Part shown: piece by piece, positions 8,560 through 18,219 of the stretch
How positions within the stretch are numbered: position 1 is the stretch's first letter
How the letters are laid out: each line of letters opens with the position of its first letter
Source of the DNA: an uncultured Planktomarina sp.
GTDB taxonomy: Bacteria > Pseudomonadota > Alphaproteobacteria > Rhodobacterales > Rhodobacteraceae
Length of the DNA: 64,000 nucleotides
Direction of reading: 5' to 3'
Assembly (NCBI GenBank): GCA_905182455.1
Contig: CAJJBJ010000002.1
Span: 1-64,000, forward strand
The notes under the pieces: model-generated
What the model was told of the DNA's origin: nothing
The model's input: only the letters and a program-made list of their open reading frames with translations
Databases searched by the model: none
Translations under genes and position numbers: made by a program

Positions 8560-8881
8560 GGGGCCGCCTTATTGTTTAAAAAGTCGTCTCATTTGGCACA
8601 GTTAATGACATGAGTGAAACTGATTTTTATAATAAACTTCATGAAATTGTTACATAATGTCTTTACTTCTGGTTTGGATACGACAATATCGGTCTTATTT
8701 TATCGTATCGGCCAAAACCACAACACTGCGCTGCTGAAAAACCTTTAGCGTTTCTAATAGGATATCGCGTTCGTGATTGGCTCAGTGCTTGGAAGATGAA
8801 ATCTTCTTGGTTTGTAGCGCGTTGCCTGCTTGCCGCCCGGCTTGCATTGCCATATGACGCGATCAAAGCACGGAGAGTCGC
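8560..8881. other. Divergent intergenic region between bmt and purC
   Basis: About 320 nt without a credible gene. It must hold the promoters of bmt (minus) and purC (plus). On the bmt side there are an AT-rich stretch (8620-8660) with a TTCATGAA palindrome near 8637-8644 and a CTCAT/ATGAG stem in the leader. I could not match it to the SAM-II, SAM-V or SAM/SAH riboswitch cores from memory. On the purC side only the GGAGA ribosome-binding site next to the start is clear. Confidence 0.5.
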
Positions 8882-9643
8882 ATGGCACGTCGCAAGTTGG
8901 TTTATGAAGGCAAGGCAAAGATCCTCTATGAGGGTCCGGAGCCGGGAACGCTGGTGCAGTATTTTAAAGATGATGCCACCGCATTCAATGCTGAGAAAAA
9001 AGATATCATTGAAGGTAAGGGTGTGTTGAACAACCGCCTGTCAGAATTTTTCATGACCGGTCTCAATACATTGGGCATTCCAACCCATTTCATCAAACGC
9101 CTCAATATGCGCGAGCAGTTGATCCGGGCGGTGGAAATTGTGCCTTTGGAAGTGATCGTGCGCAACTATGCAGCCGGTACCATGTCCAAACGTTTGGGTA
9201 TTGAAGAGGGCACAGCCTTGCCAAGGCCCATCGTTGAATTTTGCTTGAAGGACGATGCTTTGGGTGATCCGCTGGTTTCAGAAGAGCATATTGTTGCCTT
9301 CAATTGGGCCAGCCAACAAGATCTGGACGATATGCTGGCCTTGGCGTTGCGGGTGAATGATTTTCTTTCCGGCGTTATGTATGGTGTTGGCATTCGTGTT
9401 GCGGATTTCAAAATTGAAATTGGCCGGGTGTTTGAAGGCGATTATCAACGATTGATAATTGCCGATGAGATCAGCCCGGACAGCTGTCGTTTGTGGGATC
9501 TTAAAACTGGCGAGAAGCTGGACAAAGACGTGTTCCGTCGTGATTTGGGCAGCCTTACGGATGCCTATGCGGAAGTGGCTCGCCGGTTGGGCGTTTTGCC
9601 TGAAAATCCAACTCCAATCACCAAGCCGACTTTGATCAACTGA
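8882..9643 (+). CDS. purC: Phosphoribosylaminoimidazole-succinocarboxamide synthase
   Basis: SAICAR synthetase, which joins CAIR and aspartate with ATP in purine synthesis. The 253-residue protein begins with [15 protein letters not shown] (ATP-binding strand pair) and has the family signatures [19 protein letters not shown]-like (here as [14 protein letters not shown]), DFKIEIGR and [22 protein letters not shown] motif precedes the ATG. It heads a purC-purS-purQ cluster with 16-nt and 1-nt spacings. Confidence 0.97.
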   Translation: MARRKLVYEGKAKILYEGPEPGTLVQYFKDDATAFNAEKKDIIEGKGVLNNRLSEFFMTGLNTLGIPTHFIKRLNMREQLIRAVEIVPLEVIVRNYAAGTMSKRLGIEEGTALPRPIVEFCLKDDALGDPLVSEEHIVAFNWASQQDLDDMLALALRVNDFLSGVMYGVGIRVADFKIEIGRVFEGDYQRLIIADEISPDSCRLWDLKTGEKLDKDVFRRDLGSLTDAYAEVARRLGVLPENPTPITKPTLIN

Positions 9644-9659
9644 CTCTAAGGACAATACT

Positions 9660-9890
9660 ATGAAAGCTATCGTCACTGTGATGCTCAAAAACGGCGTTCT
9701 CGATCCACAGGGTGAGGCAGTTAAATCTGCTCTCGGTGGTTTGGGCTTTTCTGGCGTCAATGGCGTCCGCCAAGGCAAGGTGATAGAGCTTGATCTTGCC
9801 GATGGCACCGATGCGGCGCAGGTTGATGACATGTGCAACCGCCTGTTGGTGAATGCGGTGATCGAAAGCTTTACAGTGGACATTCTGTAA
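9660..9890 (+). CDS. purS: Phosphoribosylformylglycinamidine synthase subunit PurS
   Basis: Small 76-residue structural subunit of the three-part FGAM synthetase (PurLQS), which bridges the PurQ glutaminase and the small PurL. Recognisable elements are [21 protein letters not shown] and [12 protein letters not shown] with the C-terminal [14 protein letters not shown]. The small-subunit type of FGAM synthetase is normal for alphaproteobacteria. Its stop codon overlaps the purQ start in TAATG. purL is not in this window. Confidence 0.96.
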   Translation: MKAIVTVMLKNGVLDPQGEAVKSALGGLGFSGVNGVRQGKVIELDLADGTDAAQVDDMCNRLLVNAVIESFTVDIL

Positions 9891-10558
9891 TGCGCGCCGC
9901 TGTCGTTGTTTTTCCAGGATCCAATTGTGATCGTGATATGGTTCTGGCGCTGCGCGAAAGTGGTGCGGATGTGACTACAGTTTGGCACAAAGACGCTGAA
10001 TTGCCGCAAGATCTCGATCTGGTCGCGATTCCGGGTGGCTTTTCTTTTGGTGATTATTTACGCTGCGGTGCGATTGCCGCGCAATCCCCTATTTGCAGGG
10101 CTGTTGTTGAGCATGCAAATCGCGGTGGCTATGTGCTGGGGGTCTGCAATGGGTTTCAAGTATTGACTGAGACTGGACTTGTGCCAGGCGCTCTGATGCG
10201 CAACTCAGGTTTGAAGTTTTTGTGCAAAACTGTCGGTTTGATCGTTGCGACAGAAAACAGCGCCTTTACCTCGAGCTATGCTCAAGGTTCTGAAATCCAA
10301 GTGCCAATTGCACATCATGACGGCAATTATTTTGTCACTGACGCAGAGCTTACAATGATGCGTGACGAGGACCGCGTAGCTTTTCGCTATAGCGACAATC
10401 CAAATGGCTCAGCCGATTCAATTGCTGGTGTGTTGTCGTCCAATCGCCGGGTTTTGGGCATGATGCCGCATCCGGAGCGGGCAATTGAAGCGCAGATGGG
10501 CTCAGCTGATGGGCAGGCGCTTTTCCGCGCGTTGGTGGGCCAAACCATCGCCGCATAA
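9890..10558 (+). CDS. purQ: Phosphoribosylformylglycinamidine synthase glutaminase subunit PurQ
   Basis: Class I glutamine amidotransferase subunit that supplies ammonia to PurL for FGAM synthesis. The start at 9890 ([16 protein letters not shown]) is set by the TAATG overlap with purS and matches the family length (222 aa). The catalytic triad is visible: Cys in LGVCNGFQ, and His-Glu in MMPHPERA. The oxyanion-side motif [10 protein letters not shown] is present. The final purine gene of this cluster; the following kinase gene starts 45 nt downstream. Confidence 0.97.
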   Translation: MRAAVVVFPGSNCDRDMVLALRESGADVTTVWHKDAELPQDLDLVAIPGGFSFGDYLRCGAIAAQSPICRAVVEHANRGGYVLGVCNGFQVLTETGLVPGALMRNSGLKFLCKTVGLIVATENSAFTSSYAQGSEIQVPIAHHDGNYFVTDAELTMMRDEDRVAFRYSDNPNGSADSIAGVLSSNRRVLGMMPHPERAIEAQMGSADGQALFRALVGQTIAA

Positions 10559-10603
10559 GCAGCACAGCTTGTGTGGCACCGGCTGGCACCGTAACTCTAT
10601 ATT

Positions 10604-12367
10604 ATGACTGCTGCAACCGAACACTCCGATACACTCGCCCCTCGTGAGGCCAACCTGTCTTGGCGGGTGCGCTTTGCTTTGCTGGCGATTTTCATGTTGG
10701 CGGTGGGAACGGTTTATATCACCAATCAATTGTTGACCGCGCGGTTCACCCAATCCACCTTGCAACGGGCGCAACTGCGGCTGGCGCTTTATTCGGGCAA
10801 TATGGTGAGCGAGTTGCAGCGTAATTCTATTGTGCCAAGATTGCTGGCCAGCGATGCGGAGTTGATTGGCGCTTTGAACTCCAATGACTACCAACGCACA
10901 AGCCAAAGATTGCTGTCTTTCGTTGACGAAATTGGCGCTGCGGCGATTTTGCTGTTGGATTCAGATGGTCTGGTGGTTGCAGCAACAGACCGGAACCGTT
11001 TGGGCGAAACCCAACGTAATTTACCACATTTTAGGGAGGCGGCCCGCGCCAGCCAAACCGTATTTACCACCCATAAACACGATACGGACGTCTATGACTT
11101 TGCTTATTCGCGGAAGATTTTGTCCAATAATAAGCCCTTGGGCGTGATTGTGGTGGAAGTGGATCTGCGTAAGTTTCAGTCTGCTTGGGCGGGAATTTCC
11201 GATGCGGTGATTGTCGCTGCGGCGGGAGGCCAAATTTTACTTGCGACAGAAAATTCATGGGTCGGCTTGCCGGAGCAGGAGGCGCTGGCACTCCGATCAG
11301 CCCCAAGTGCGATTGATCGCGCCATTCAAGCCACGCAGGATTGGACGGTTTTGTCAGCGGATGCTTATATGCAAGGCAAGGCGGTTATGCGTCAAGAGCT
11401 TCGGGTGCCGTTTCGGGGCTGGAATATGGTATTGTTCACCACCTATGGTGGCATCCGGCAGCGGGTGAACACGGTTTTGGCTTTGGAGATCATGGGGTTT
11501 TCGATCTTTCTAGCCTTGGCCTTTTACCAACTGTCGCGCCAAACTTTGACTCGGGCTTTATTTTTCCAACAAGAATCTGTTGATCTGCGTCAGCTCAATA
11601 TTCGCCTTCAACGTGAAATTTCAGAACGTAAAAAAGTTGAGAAAAACTTGGAAGTGGCCGAGCAAACCTTGGCGCAGTCTTCAAAACTGGCGGCTTTGGG
11701 TGAAATGTCGGCGGCGGTGAGCCATGAGCTGAACCAACCACTAGCGGCGATGAAAACCTATCTGGCGGGGGCAAAGCTTCTGTTACAACGCAAACGTTTG
11801 GAGGAGGCACTAAGCTCGTTTCAAAGGATTGACGACCTGATTGGTCGGATGAGTGCCATCACGCGGCAGCTGAAGTCTTATGCGCGAAAAGGTGGTGAGG
11901 AATTGGTGCCTGTAGATGTGCGCATGGCGGTGAATGGGGCTTTGGAAATCATGGAGCCACAATTGAAATCGCGGCAAATATCGCTTTCTAAAACAATGCC
12001 AAGCGCGCCGGTGATGATCTTGGGAGATCAATTGCGGCTTGAGCAAGTTGTTGTCAACCTGTTGCGCAATGCGTTGGATGCTATCTCAGCAGTGCCAACG
12101 CCCGAAATTGAACTGCTGTTACTGGGTGGGGAAACTGCCAGTTTGACAGTGCGCGACAATGGCGAGGGCATATCAGATCTTGATGATTTGTTTGAACCTT
12201 TTTTCACGACCAAAAAACCTGGTGACGGCGTGGGGCTTGGCTTGGCAATTTCATCTGGGATTATCACGGATCTGGGTGGCCGGCTTGTGGCGCGCAACAG
12301 TGAGACAACCGGCGCGGTTTTCGAGTTCACTCTTCCAATTTTAAATACTGATAAAAGCGAGGTCTAA
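10604..12367 (+). CDS. dctB: DctB-like sensor histidine kinase
   Basis: A 587-residue membrane kinase of the DctB type. TM1 is at about 23-44, a large periplasmic double-Cache-type sensor region spans about 45-285, and TM2 is at about 290-312. A coiled-coil linker (about 315-365) leads to the H box AAVSHELNQPLAAMKTYL. The ATPase domain has the N box (NLLRNALDAIS), G1 (VRDNGEGISD) and the GVGLGLAISSGII lid. DctB senses C4-dicarboxylates and phosphorylates DctD to induce uptake. No dicarboxylate transporter is adjacent, so the ligand is inferred from homology only. It is followed after 2 nt by its response regulator gene. Confidence 0.88.
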   Translation: MTAATEHSDTLAPREANLSWRVRFALLAIFMLAVGTVYITNQLLTARFTQSTLQRAQLRLALYSGNMVSELQRNSIVPRLLASDAELIGALNSNDYQRTSQRLLSFVDEIGAAAILLLDSDGLVVAATDRNRLGETQRNLPHFREAARASQTVFTTHKHDTDVYDFAYSRKILSNNKPLGVIVVEVDLRKFQSAWAGISDAVIVAAAGGQILLATENSWVGLPEQEALALRSAPSAIDRAIQATQDWTVLSADAYMQGKAVMRQELRVPFRGWNMVLFTTYGGIRQRVNTVLALEIMGFSIFLALAFYQLSRQTLTRALFFQQESVDLRQLNIRLQREISERKKVEKNLEVAEQTLAQSSKLAALGEMSAAVSHELNQPLAAMKTYLAGAKLLLQRKRLEEALSSFQRIDDLIGRMSAITRQLKSYARKGGEELVPVDVRMAVNGALEIMEPQLKSRQISLSKTMPSAPVMILGDQLRLEQVVVNLLRNALDAISAVPTPEIELLLLGGETASLTVRDNGEGISDLDDLFEPFFTTKKPGDGVGLGLAISSGIITDLGGRLVARNSETTGAVFEFTLPILNTDKSEV

Positions 12368-12369
12368 AT

Positions 12370-13704
12370 ATGGCAAAGGCTATGAAAATTGCGATTGTAG
12401 ACGATGAGCAGGATATGCGGCAGTCGATCAGCCAATGGTTGGCCCTCTCAGGATTTGAAACCGAAACCTTTGCGACCGCAGGTGATGCGCTCAAAGGGCT
12501 GAACGCCGATTATCCTGGGATCATTGTGACAGACATTAAAATGCCAGGCATGGATGGGATGCAGTTTCTCAAAAAGGTAAAGGGCATCGACAGCAGCCTA
12601 CCTGTCATCATGATCACAGGGCATGGCGATGTGCCCATGGCGGTTGAGGCCATGCGGCTTGGGGCCTTTGATTTTCTGGAAAAACCCTTCAACCCGGATA
12701 CGATGACCGAACTGGCAAAAAAAGCCACCTGGACCCGCCGCTTGGTGTTGGACAACCGGCAGTTGCGGCGTGAGCTGTCGTCGGGCAGTTCCATCATGGA
12801 AAAGCTTATCGGCGCCAATGGCGTTATGGAGCGGTTGCGTGAGGATATCTTGGATCTAGGGCAGGCTGATGGTCATGTTCTGATCGAAGGGGAGACCGGT
12901 ACTGGCAAAACGCTTGTGGCCCATGCTTTACACGCGGTTTCGGCGCGGTCGCGCAAAAAGTTCATATTGTTTTCTTGCGCTGGCGAAGAGGAAGAAACGA
13001 TTTTGCGTCGGCTGTTCGGTCCGGCAGGTGAAGAAGACCGCATCCCCGCCATGGAATCGGCCCGAGGCGGGACCTTGGTTTTGGAAGATATTGAGGCGCT
13101 CAGCCCTCAGGTGCAATCCCGGCTGTTGAAGGTCATAAATGCGCAGGGCGATCCCTCAGAAACACGGATCATTGCCATTTGCAATCTGCAAGAGCAGGGC
13201 AAAACCTGCGAAGATGTGTTACGCTCTGATCTCTACTATCGTTTGGCCACATTGCGCATTGAGCTGCCACCTCTGCGCAACCGAGGCGAGGATATCTTAA
13301 CGTTGTTTACCCGCTACGGTGAACAGTTTGCGGAAGAATATGGCTGCGATACCCCTGTGGTCACAGCGCAAGAGGCGGCGCAGTTGATGCAAGCGCCTTG
13401 GCCGGGCAACGTGCGACAATTGATCAATGTGGCCGAACGCGCTGTGCTGCAAAGCCGCCGGGGCACAGGCACAATTTCATCTTTGTTGATGGCAGAAGGT
13501 GATGATGATCGCCCTGCCATGACCACCGAAGGCAAGCCGTTAAAAGAATACGTCGAGTCTTTTGAGCGCATGTTGATCGATAACACCATGCGCCGCCACC
13601 GGGGATCTATTGCCAGCGTGATGGACGAATTGTGCCTGCCACGGCGGACGTTGAATGAGAAAATGGCCAAATATGGATTGAGCCGTTCGGATTATCTGGG
13701 CTAG
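12370..13704 (+). CDS. dctD: DctD-like response regulator lacking the GAFTGA loop
   Basis: A 444-residue NtrC-family regulator with three domains. The receiver (1-120) has the acidic pocket IVDDEQD, phospho-Asp in VTDIKMPG and Lys in LEKPF. The AAA+ domain (about 140-370) has Walker A GETGTGKT, a Walker B-like GGTLVLEDIE and the LRSDLYYRLATL sensor region. A Fis-type HTH ends the protein (GSIASVMDELCLPRRTLNEK). The segment between LFG and GGTLVLE is only about 16 residues instead of about 25 and has no GAFTGA, the loop needed to remodel sigma-54 polymerase. It may therefore act without sigma-54, as Rhodobacter capsulatus NtrC does. Pairing with the upstream kinase is near certain. Confidence 0.9.
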   Translation: MAKAMKIAIVDDEQDMRQSISQWLALSGFETETFATAGDALKGLNADYPGIIVTDIKMPGMDGMQFLKKVKGIDSSLPVIMITGHGDVPMAVEAMRLGAFDFLEKPFNPDTMTELAKKATWTRRLVLDNRQLRRELSSGSSIMEKLIGANGVMERLREDILDLGQADGHVLIEGETGTGKTLVAHALHAVSARSRKKFILFSCAGEEEETILRRLFGPAGEEDRIPAMESARGGTLVLEDIEALSPQVQSRLLKVINAQGDPSETRIIAICNLQEQGKTCEDVLRSDLYYRLATLRIELPPLRNRGEDILTLFTRYGEQFAEEYGCDTPVVTAQEAAQLMQAPWPGNVRQLINVAERAVLQSRRGTGTISSLLMAEGDDDRPAMTTEGKPLKEYVESFERMLIDNTMRRHRGSIASVMDELCLPRRTLNEKMAKYGLSRSDYLG

Positions 13705-13709
13705 GGTGT

Positions 13710-13727
13710 AGTAGAGTTCTACTTTTT
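13710..13727 (+). terminator. Possible weak rho-independent terminator after dctD
   Basis: A short perfect hairpin, AGTAG-AGTT-CTACT, starts a few bases after the dctD stop and runs into five T. The stem is short and AT-rich, so termination strength is doubtful. Confidence 0.45.
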
Positions 13728-14127
13728 GGGAAGTTTACAGTGTCTTTCGCAAAGGCATTGTCCGAACAGGGACTTTTTGCCATTGTCTTCCCCCCCTGTT
13801 CGCCCTTAGAGTTATACAAGCGCTCAGGTTGAAACAAGCCGGAGGCTTATGGTTTTTTTCGCATTCGTCGCCTCTTCATCGAAAGTGGCTGGATGTGACG
13901 GAAAATGGCTCGTTTGGGTCAATTGAGATGACCTATAGTTTCGAAACATCGAAGATATGGGCAGTTAACGGGCAGAAATAATTCTGTCGGAGATAGCAAC
14001 GCGATGACACAGGCTCACGCCATAACATTGGATGAAGGCAGGCCATCGAGCCGCCCCCATGTTGCGTGTATCGCCCTTAATAGACATCCCTTCGGTTTTG
14101 GCTTCTTTTCAGGAGGCCAGCCGGACG
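13728..14127 (+). other. Long rne upstream region / probable 5' leader
   Basis: About 400 nt without a convincing gene between the dctD hairpin and rne. Long structured leaders upstream of rne are known in Gammaproteobacteria, where RNase E cuts its own leader. By position this could be an equivalent, but I cannot show the fold. The only firm signal is AGGAGG at 14111-14116, which sets the rne start. Small open frames here lack family resemblance. Confidence 0.4.
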
Positions 14128-16927
14128 ATGCAAGTGGACATAATGGCAAAAAAGATGCTTATAGATGCCACACACGCGGAAGAAACACGTGTTGTAGTGG
14201 TCGACGGAAACAAAGTTGAGGAATTTGACTTTGAATCGCAAAACAAGCGGCAAATAGCTGGTAATATATATTTAGCAAAAGTCACGCGGGTTGAGCCCTC
14301 GTTACAAGCCGCATTTATTGACTATGGCGGAAATCGCCACGGCTTTTTGGCATTTTCGGAGATTCATCCCGATTATTACCAGATCCCAGTTGCGGATCGT
14401 GAAGCGCTTTTGGCTGAAGAAAAAGCCTATGCTGAATCTGTTGGCTGCGGAAGCAGAACGTGAAGAACAAAAACCAAAGCGCAACCGCCGTCGTCGGGGC
14501 AAACCCGCTTCGCAACGCAATTTGGATCCTGTTGAGACCCGTGATGTGGCTGCAATTGACGGTATGGAAACCATTGATCTGAGCGAAGATGATGCGCAGG
14601 CTAATGATGACCAGCCTGAAACATTTGTTGTATCAGAAACAGCCGCACAAGATGGTGTTGAGGCTTTAGAAGCCGTTGTTGAGGACGCTCCTGCCGTCGT
14701 AGTTGAAGTTGTCGCTGATGATCTGTCTGAAGATGCGATAGCCCCAGCGGCAGATGTGGATGAAGGTGATGGTCAAGACGATGGAGACCACGATGACGGA
14801 ATCGAATCTGTTGGTCAAGAAGATGACAGTGACGAGGTTCGCCCAGTGCGCAAACCGCGTCCACGGCGTTACAAAATTCAAGAAGTGATCAAAGTTCGTC
14901 AGATCATGCTTATTCAAGTTGTGAAAGAAGAGCGTGGCAATAAGGGCGCGGCTCTAACAACTTACCTCTCGTTGGCCGGTCGTTACTGTGTCTTGATGCC
15001 CAATACTGCACGCGGTGGTGGCATCAGCCGTAAGATTACCAATGTTGCTGACCGCAAGAAACTCAAAGAAATCGCCACAACCATCGTCGTGCCAGATGGA
15101 GCTGGGTTGATTGTGCGGACTGCAGGGGCCAAGCGCACCAAGACCGAAATTAAACGCGACTATGAATACCTTCAGCGCATGTGGGAGCAAATCCGCGCGT
15201 TGACTCTGAAATCATCTGCACCTGCGGCTATTTACGAAGAAGGCGATTTGATCAAACGATCCATTCGCGATTTGTACAACCGCGACATTGACGAAATTTT
15301 GGTTGAAGGGGCCGCAGGGTTCCGCAACGCCAAAGACACTATGAAAATGATCATGCCATCGCATGCTAAAAACGTTAAGCATTACGTTGATACCATACCT
15401 TTGTTTGCTCGTTTTCAGGTTGAAAGCTTCATGGATGGGATGTTCAACCCAACCGTGCAGCTTAAATCCGGTGGGTATTTGGTCATTGGTATCACCGAAG
15501 CGTTGGTAGCGATTGACGTGAACTCTGGCCGTGCCACCAAAGAAGGCAGCATTGAGCAAACCGCTTTGAGCACCAACCTTGAAGCCGCTGAAGAAGTCGC
15601 GCGTCAAGTGCGCCTGCGCGATTTGGCGGGTCTGATCGTGATTGACTTCATCGACATGGAAGAGCGCCGCAACAACACAGCCGTTGAAAAGCGGATGAAA
15701 GACAAATTGCAAACAGACCGTGCACGCATCCAAGTGGGCCGCATCAGCGGCTTTGGTCTGATGGAAATGAGCCGTCAGCGTTTGCGCCCGGGCATGTTGG
15801 AAGCCAGCACCCAGCCTTGTATCCATTGCCACGGCACTGGTTTGATTCGGTCGCAAGACAGCCTTGGCCTGACCATCCTGCGTGAGCTGGAAGAAGAGGG
15901 CGGGCGGGAGCGGTCAAAAGAAGTTTTGATCAAAGCTCCCATTAGCATTGCCAACTTCCTCATAAACGAAAAACGCGAACATATTGGCCAAATTGAGCTG
16001 CGTTACGGTATGTCTGTGCGGGTCGAAGCTGATCCGTTCTTGATTAGCCCAGACTATGTGATCGAAAAGTTCAAAACTGCCACCCGTGTTGTGCCTGTTG
16101 CCTCTGTAACTGTCAGCTCTGTTGATATTGCTTTGATGGAACAGATTGATGAGCAGGTTCACGAGGGCGGTGATGATCAAGAGTATGATGTGGTCGCAAC
16201 TGTTGAAGTGACCTCTGAAGAAGAAGCACCAAAAAAACGCCGCCGCCGCCGCCGCCGCCGCCGTAGTGGCAGCGATGCGGAAGGCAATGAGGTGTCAAAT
16301 GAGAATGACACTAGTGAGACTTCAGCTGATGCGTCTTCTGAGGCTGCCTCTGATGAGACGGCGGTATCCCCAAGTGAAGACGACAAGCCTAAACGTCGTC
16401 GCCGCACGCGTGGTGGGGCAAAAGGCAAAGCTGTTGAAGTTGATGGCGTGGCTGAGGTTGTTGATGTTGTGACTGAAGCTGTGACTGACGAAGCGGGAGC
16501 TGACGTCCCTGTGGATGCGGCGGTAGAGGCTGAACCTCTGGCTGACGTTCTGGCTGAAAAGCCCAAACGGGTTCGCAAACCGCGCAAAACTAAAGCGCAG
16601 CGCGAAGCTGAAGAAGCGGTAGCGGCGGCGGGCGATACGGACACGGGTGCTGAAACACCTGTTGAAGCTGGGGTTGAAGCTGTGAAAGCGGCGACCAAAC
16701 CAAAAGCCAAACGCGTTCGCAAACTCGCTGTTAAAAAGACCGTAGCGGTCGTGGTGGATGAACCGGCCGAGGCCGTGCAAAAGGCTCCAGTGATGGAACC
16801 GGTTTCAGAGCCTGTGGTTGAAGCGGCACCCGTTGTTGAAGTGGCTGCAGTGGTGAAACCCTCCCCTGAGCCAGAACCCGAAACACCTGCAGCCCCTAAA
16901 AAACGCGGCTGGTGGTCACGCGGTTGA
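14128..16927 (+). CDS. rne: Ribonuclease E (frame interrupted by a 1-nt shift)
   Basis: Endoribonuclease E, scaffold of the RNA degradosome and maturation enzyme for rRNA and tRNA. The first frame (14128-14463) encodes the N-terminal part with KMLIDATHAEETRVVV and the start of the S1 domain. The catalytic core continues one frame over: AIDVNSGRATKEG and VIDFIDMEERRNN hold the two Mg-binding Asp, and CIHCHGTG is the Zn-link. Removing one base around 14440-14444 restores a continuous protein across the junction (AESV then AAEAEREEQ). A roughly 110-residue acidic insert splits the S1 domain, as in other Rhodobacterales. The C-terminal third is disordered and alternately acidic and Arg/Lys-rich. 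Start 14128 is chosen for AGGAGG 11 nt upstream; ATG 14143 is possible. Confidence 0.93.
16238..16264 (+). repeat. CGC trinucleotide repeat encoding polyarginine in rne
   Basis: Eight tandem CGC codons and one CGT follow seven A. They encode nine arginines after two lysines, in the disordered C-terminal region of RNase E, probably an RNA-binding arginine-rich patch. The A7 run and CGC array are prone to slippage. Confidence 0.9.
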
Positions 16928-16949
16928 TCTCAACGATTCTAAATTGATT

Positions 16950-16980
16950 GAAGGGCTCTCTGAAAAGGGGGCCTTTTTTT
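16950..16980 (+). terminator. Rho-independent terminator after rne
   Basis: The stem AAGG...CCTT, extended inward by C-G and G-U pairs around a CTGAAAA loop, is followed by seven T. It lies 25 nt past the rne stop and separates it from the convergent tusA gene. Confidence 0.75.
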
Positions 16981-17011
16981 CTGGATTAATGCTAAGATAA
17001 TTGGGGGAAGG

Positions 17012-17242
17012 TTAACCCTGTTTGCGGATCAAAAACTTTAATCGCCCGTCTTGCGCCTCTTGCGACAAAAGCTCATGTCCACATTCAACACAAAAATGCG
17101 GCACGTCAATGATGGCCGCCGGATCATCCGCCAACATCAGCAAAACAGCACCATCCGCCATAGACATCAAACGCTTGCGCGCCTTCAGCACTGGCAAAGG
17201 GCACAGCAGCCCAATCGCGTCTAATTCTTCATCCCAAGTCAT
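17012..17242 (-). CDS. TusA-family sulfurtransferase
   Basis: A small (about 76 aa) sulfur carrier of the TusA/SirA/YedF family. The defining CPxP motif is LLCPLPVLKARKRL near the N-terminus, whose Cys carries the persulfide. The C-terminal half (VECGHELLSQE...FLIRKQG) is the usual beta strand region, with additional Cys in FCVECGHE. TusA relays sulfur to tRNA 2-thiolation, Moco or other pathways; which partner is used here cannot be told. The ATG at 17242 is chosen over an upstream TTG. Confidence 0.9.
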   Translation of the reverse strand: MTWDEELDAIGLLCPLPVLKARKRLMSMADGAVLLMLADDPAAIIDVPHFCVECGHELLSQEAQDGRLKFLIRKQG

Positions 17243-17355
17243 GGCCAAGGATTAGGGCGGATATTTCACTTTGTCCACATAGATGTGACCATCTTGAGGA
17301 TGACCTCAGGGCTGAGATAGCTTATGAAGGGCTAAATAGCCAAAGGGTATCTGTG

Positions 17356-18108
17356 ATGTTTGGAATTGATTTATGGGATGCAAGTTTGCTGCCAGCGATG
17401 CTTGTGGCCATTTTGGGTGGGCTGATCAGCTTTGCCAGCCCCTGCGTCCTGCCTATTGTTCCGCCTTATCTCGCCTATATGGGCGGTGTCAGCATGGATG
17501 AGATGAACTCTACCGCCCATGCGCGTCGGCGCGCGGTTGTGGCCTCCTTGTTCTTTGTGCTTGGTCTATCAACGGTGTTTATACTGCTCGGATTCACCGC
17601 CTCCAGCTTGGGGCGGTTGTTTTTGTCCAATCAAGATTGGTTCGTAATTGGGGCTGGTGTGATGGTTATGATCTTTGGCGCGCATTTTTTGGGGGTGATC
17701 CGCATCGGCATTTTGGATAGTGAAGCTCGGATGGATGGTGGGGACCGGGGTGGATCAGCCTTTGGGGCCTATGTGTTGGGGTTGGCCTTTGCTTTTGGTT
17801 GGACGCCCTGTTTGGGGCCAATTTTGGGGGCCATCCTCGCTTTGGCTGCCGATACGGCAAACCCGGTCAAAGGCGTTATTTTACTAGCCAGCTATGCGGC
17901 AGGCCTGGGCATTCCTTTCGTTTTGGTGGCCGTTTTTTTCCCCTCGCTCAAGGGTCTTATGGGCTGGATGAAGCGGCATATGCAGCACATTGAACGGACC
18001 ATGGGCTTGTTACTTTGGACGGTGGGCTTGATGATGGTCACCGGACAATTCACCCGCTTTAGTTGGTGGATTTTGGAGCAATTCCCAGCTTTAGCCACAT
18101 TGGGGTGA
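17356..18108 (+). CDS. ccdA: Cytochrome c biogenesis protein CcdA
   Basis: A 250-residue inner-membrane thiol transporter with about six TM segments. It carries electrons from cytoplasmic thioredoxin to periplasmic thiol-disulfide proteins that reduce apocytochrome c. The two redox cysteines are in FASPCVLPIVPPYL (TM1) and GWTPCLGPILG (TM4), the hallmark positions of CcdA/DsbD. The ATG at 17356 directly follows an in-frame GTG at 17353. It is monocistronic here; a P450 pseudogene follows. Confidence 0.95.
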   Translation: MFGIDLWDASLLPAMLVAILGGLISFASPCVLPIVPPYLAYMGGVSMDEMNSTAHARRRAVVASLFFVLGLSTVFILLGFTASSLGRLFLSNQDWFVIGAGVMVMIFGAHFLGVIRIGILDSEARMDGGDRGGSAFGAYVLGLAFAFGWTPCLGPILGAILALAADTANPVKGVILLASYAAGLGIPFVLVAVFFPSLKGLMGWMKRHMQHIERTMGLLLWTVGLMMVTGQFTRFSWWILEQFPALATLG

Positions 18109-18219
18109 AGTAAAATTTAGATTTATATCTGCCAAATAATGCGTTAGAAATTTCTTGTATTTTAGAGGTCTCGCGATTGGGCAGGTAATAAAATTAAAGT
18201 CTTTTATATTCTCGGGTAT

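Noticed and set aside
8560-8660. A SAM- or SAH-responsive riboswitch in the bmt leader
   Set aside because: A CTCAT/ATGAG stem is present, but I could not match the conserved cores of SAM-II, SAM-V or the SAM/SAH motif. A covariance search would decide.
14400-14470. Programmed +1 frameshifting in rne
   Set aside because: There is no CUU-UGA-like or other known slippery site, and other genes in the window have similar isolated indels, so an ordinary indel is more likely.
16177-16722. A 181-residue Ser/Thr/Ala-rich reading frame antisense to rne
   Set aside because: It mirrors the low-complexity codons of the rne tail, has no ribosome-binding site and no family resemblance.
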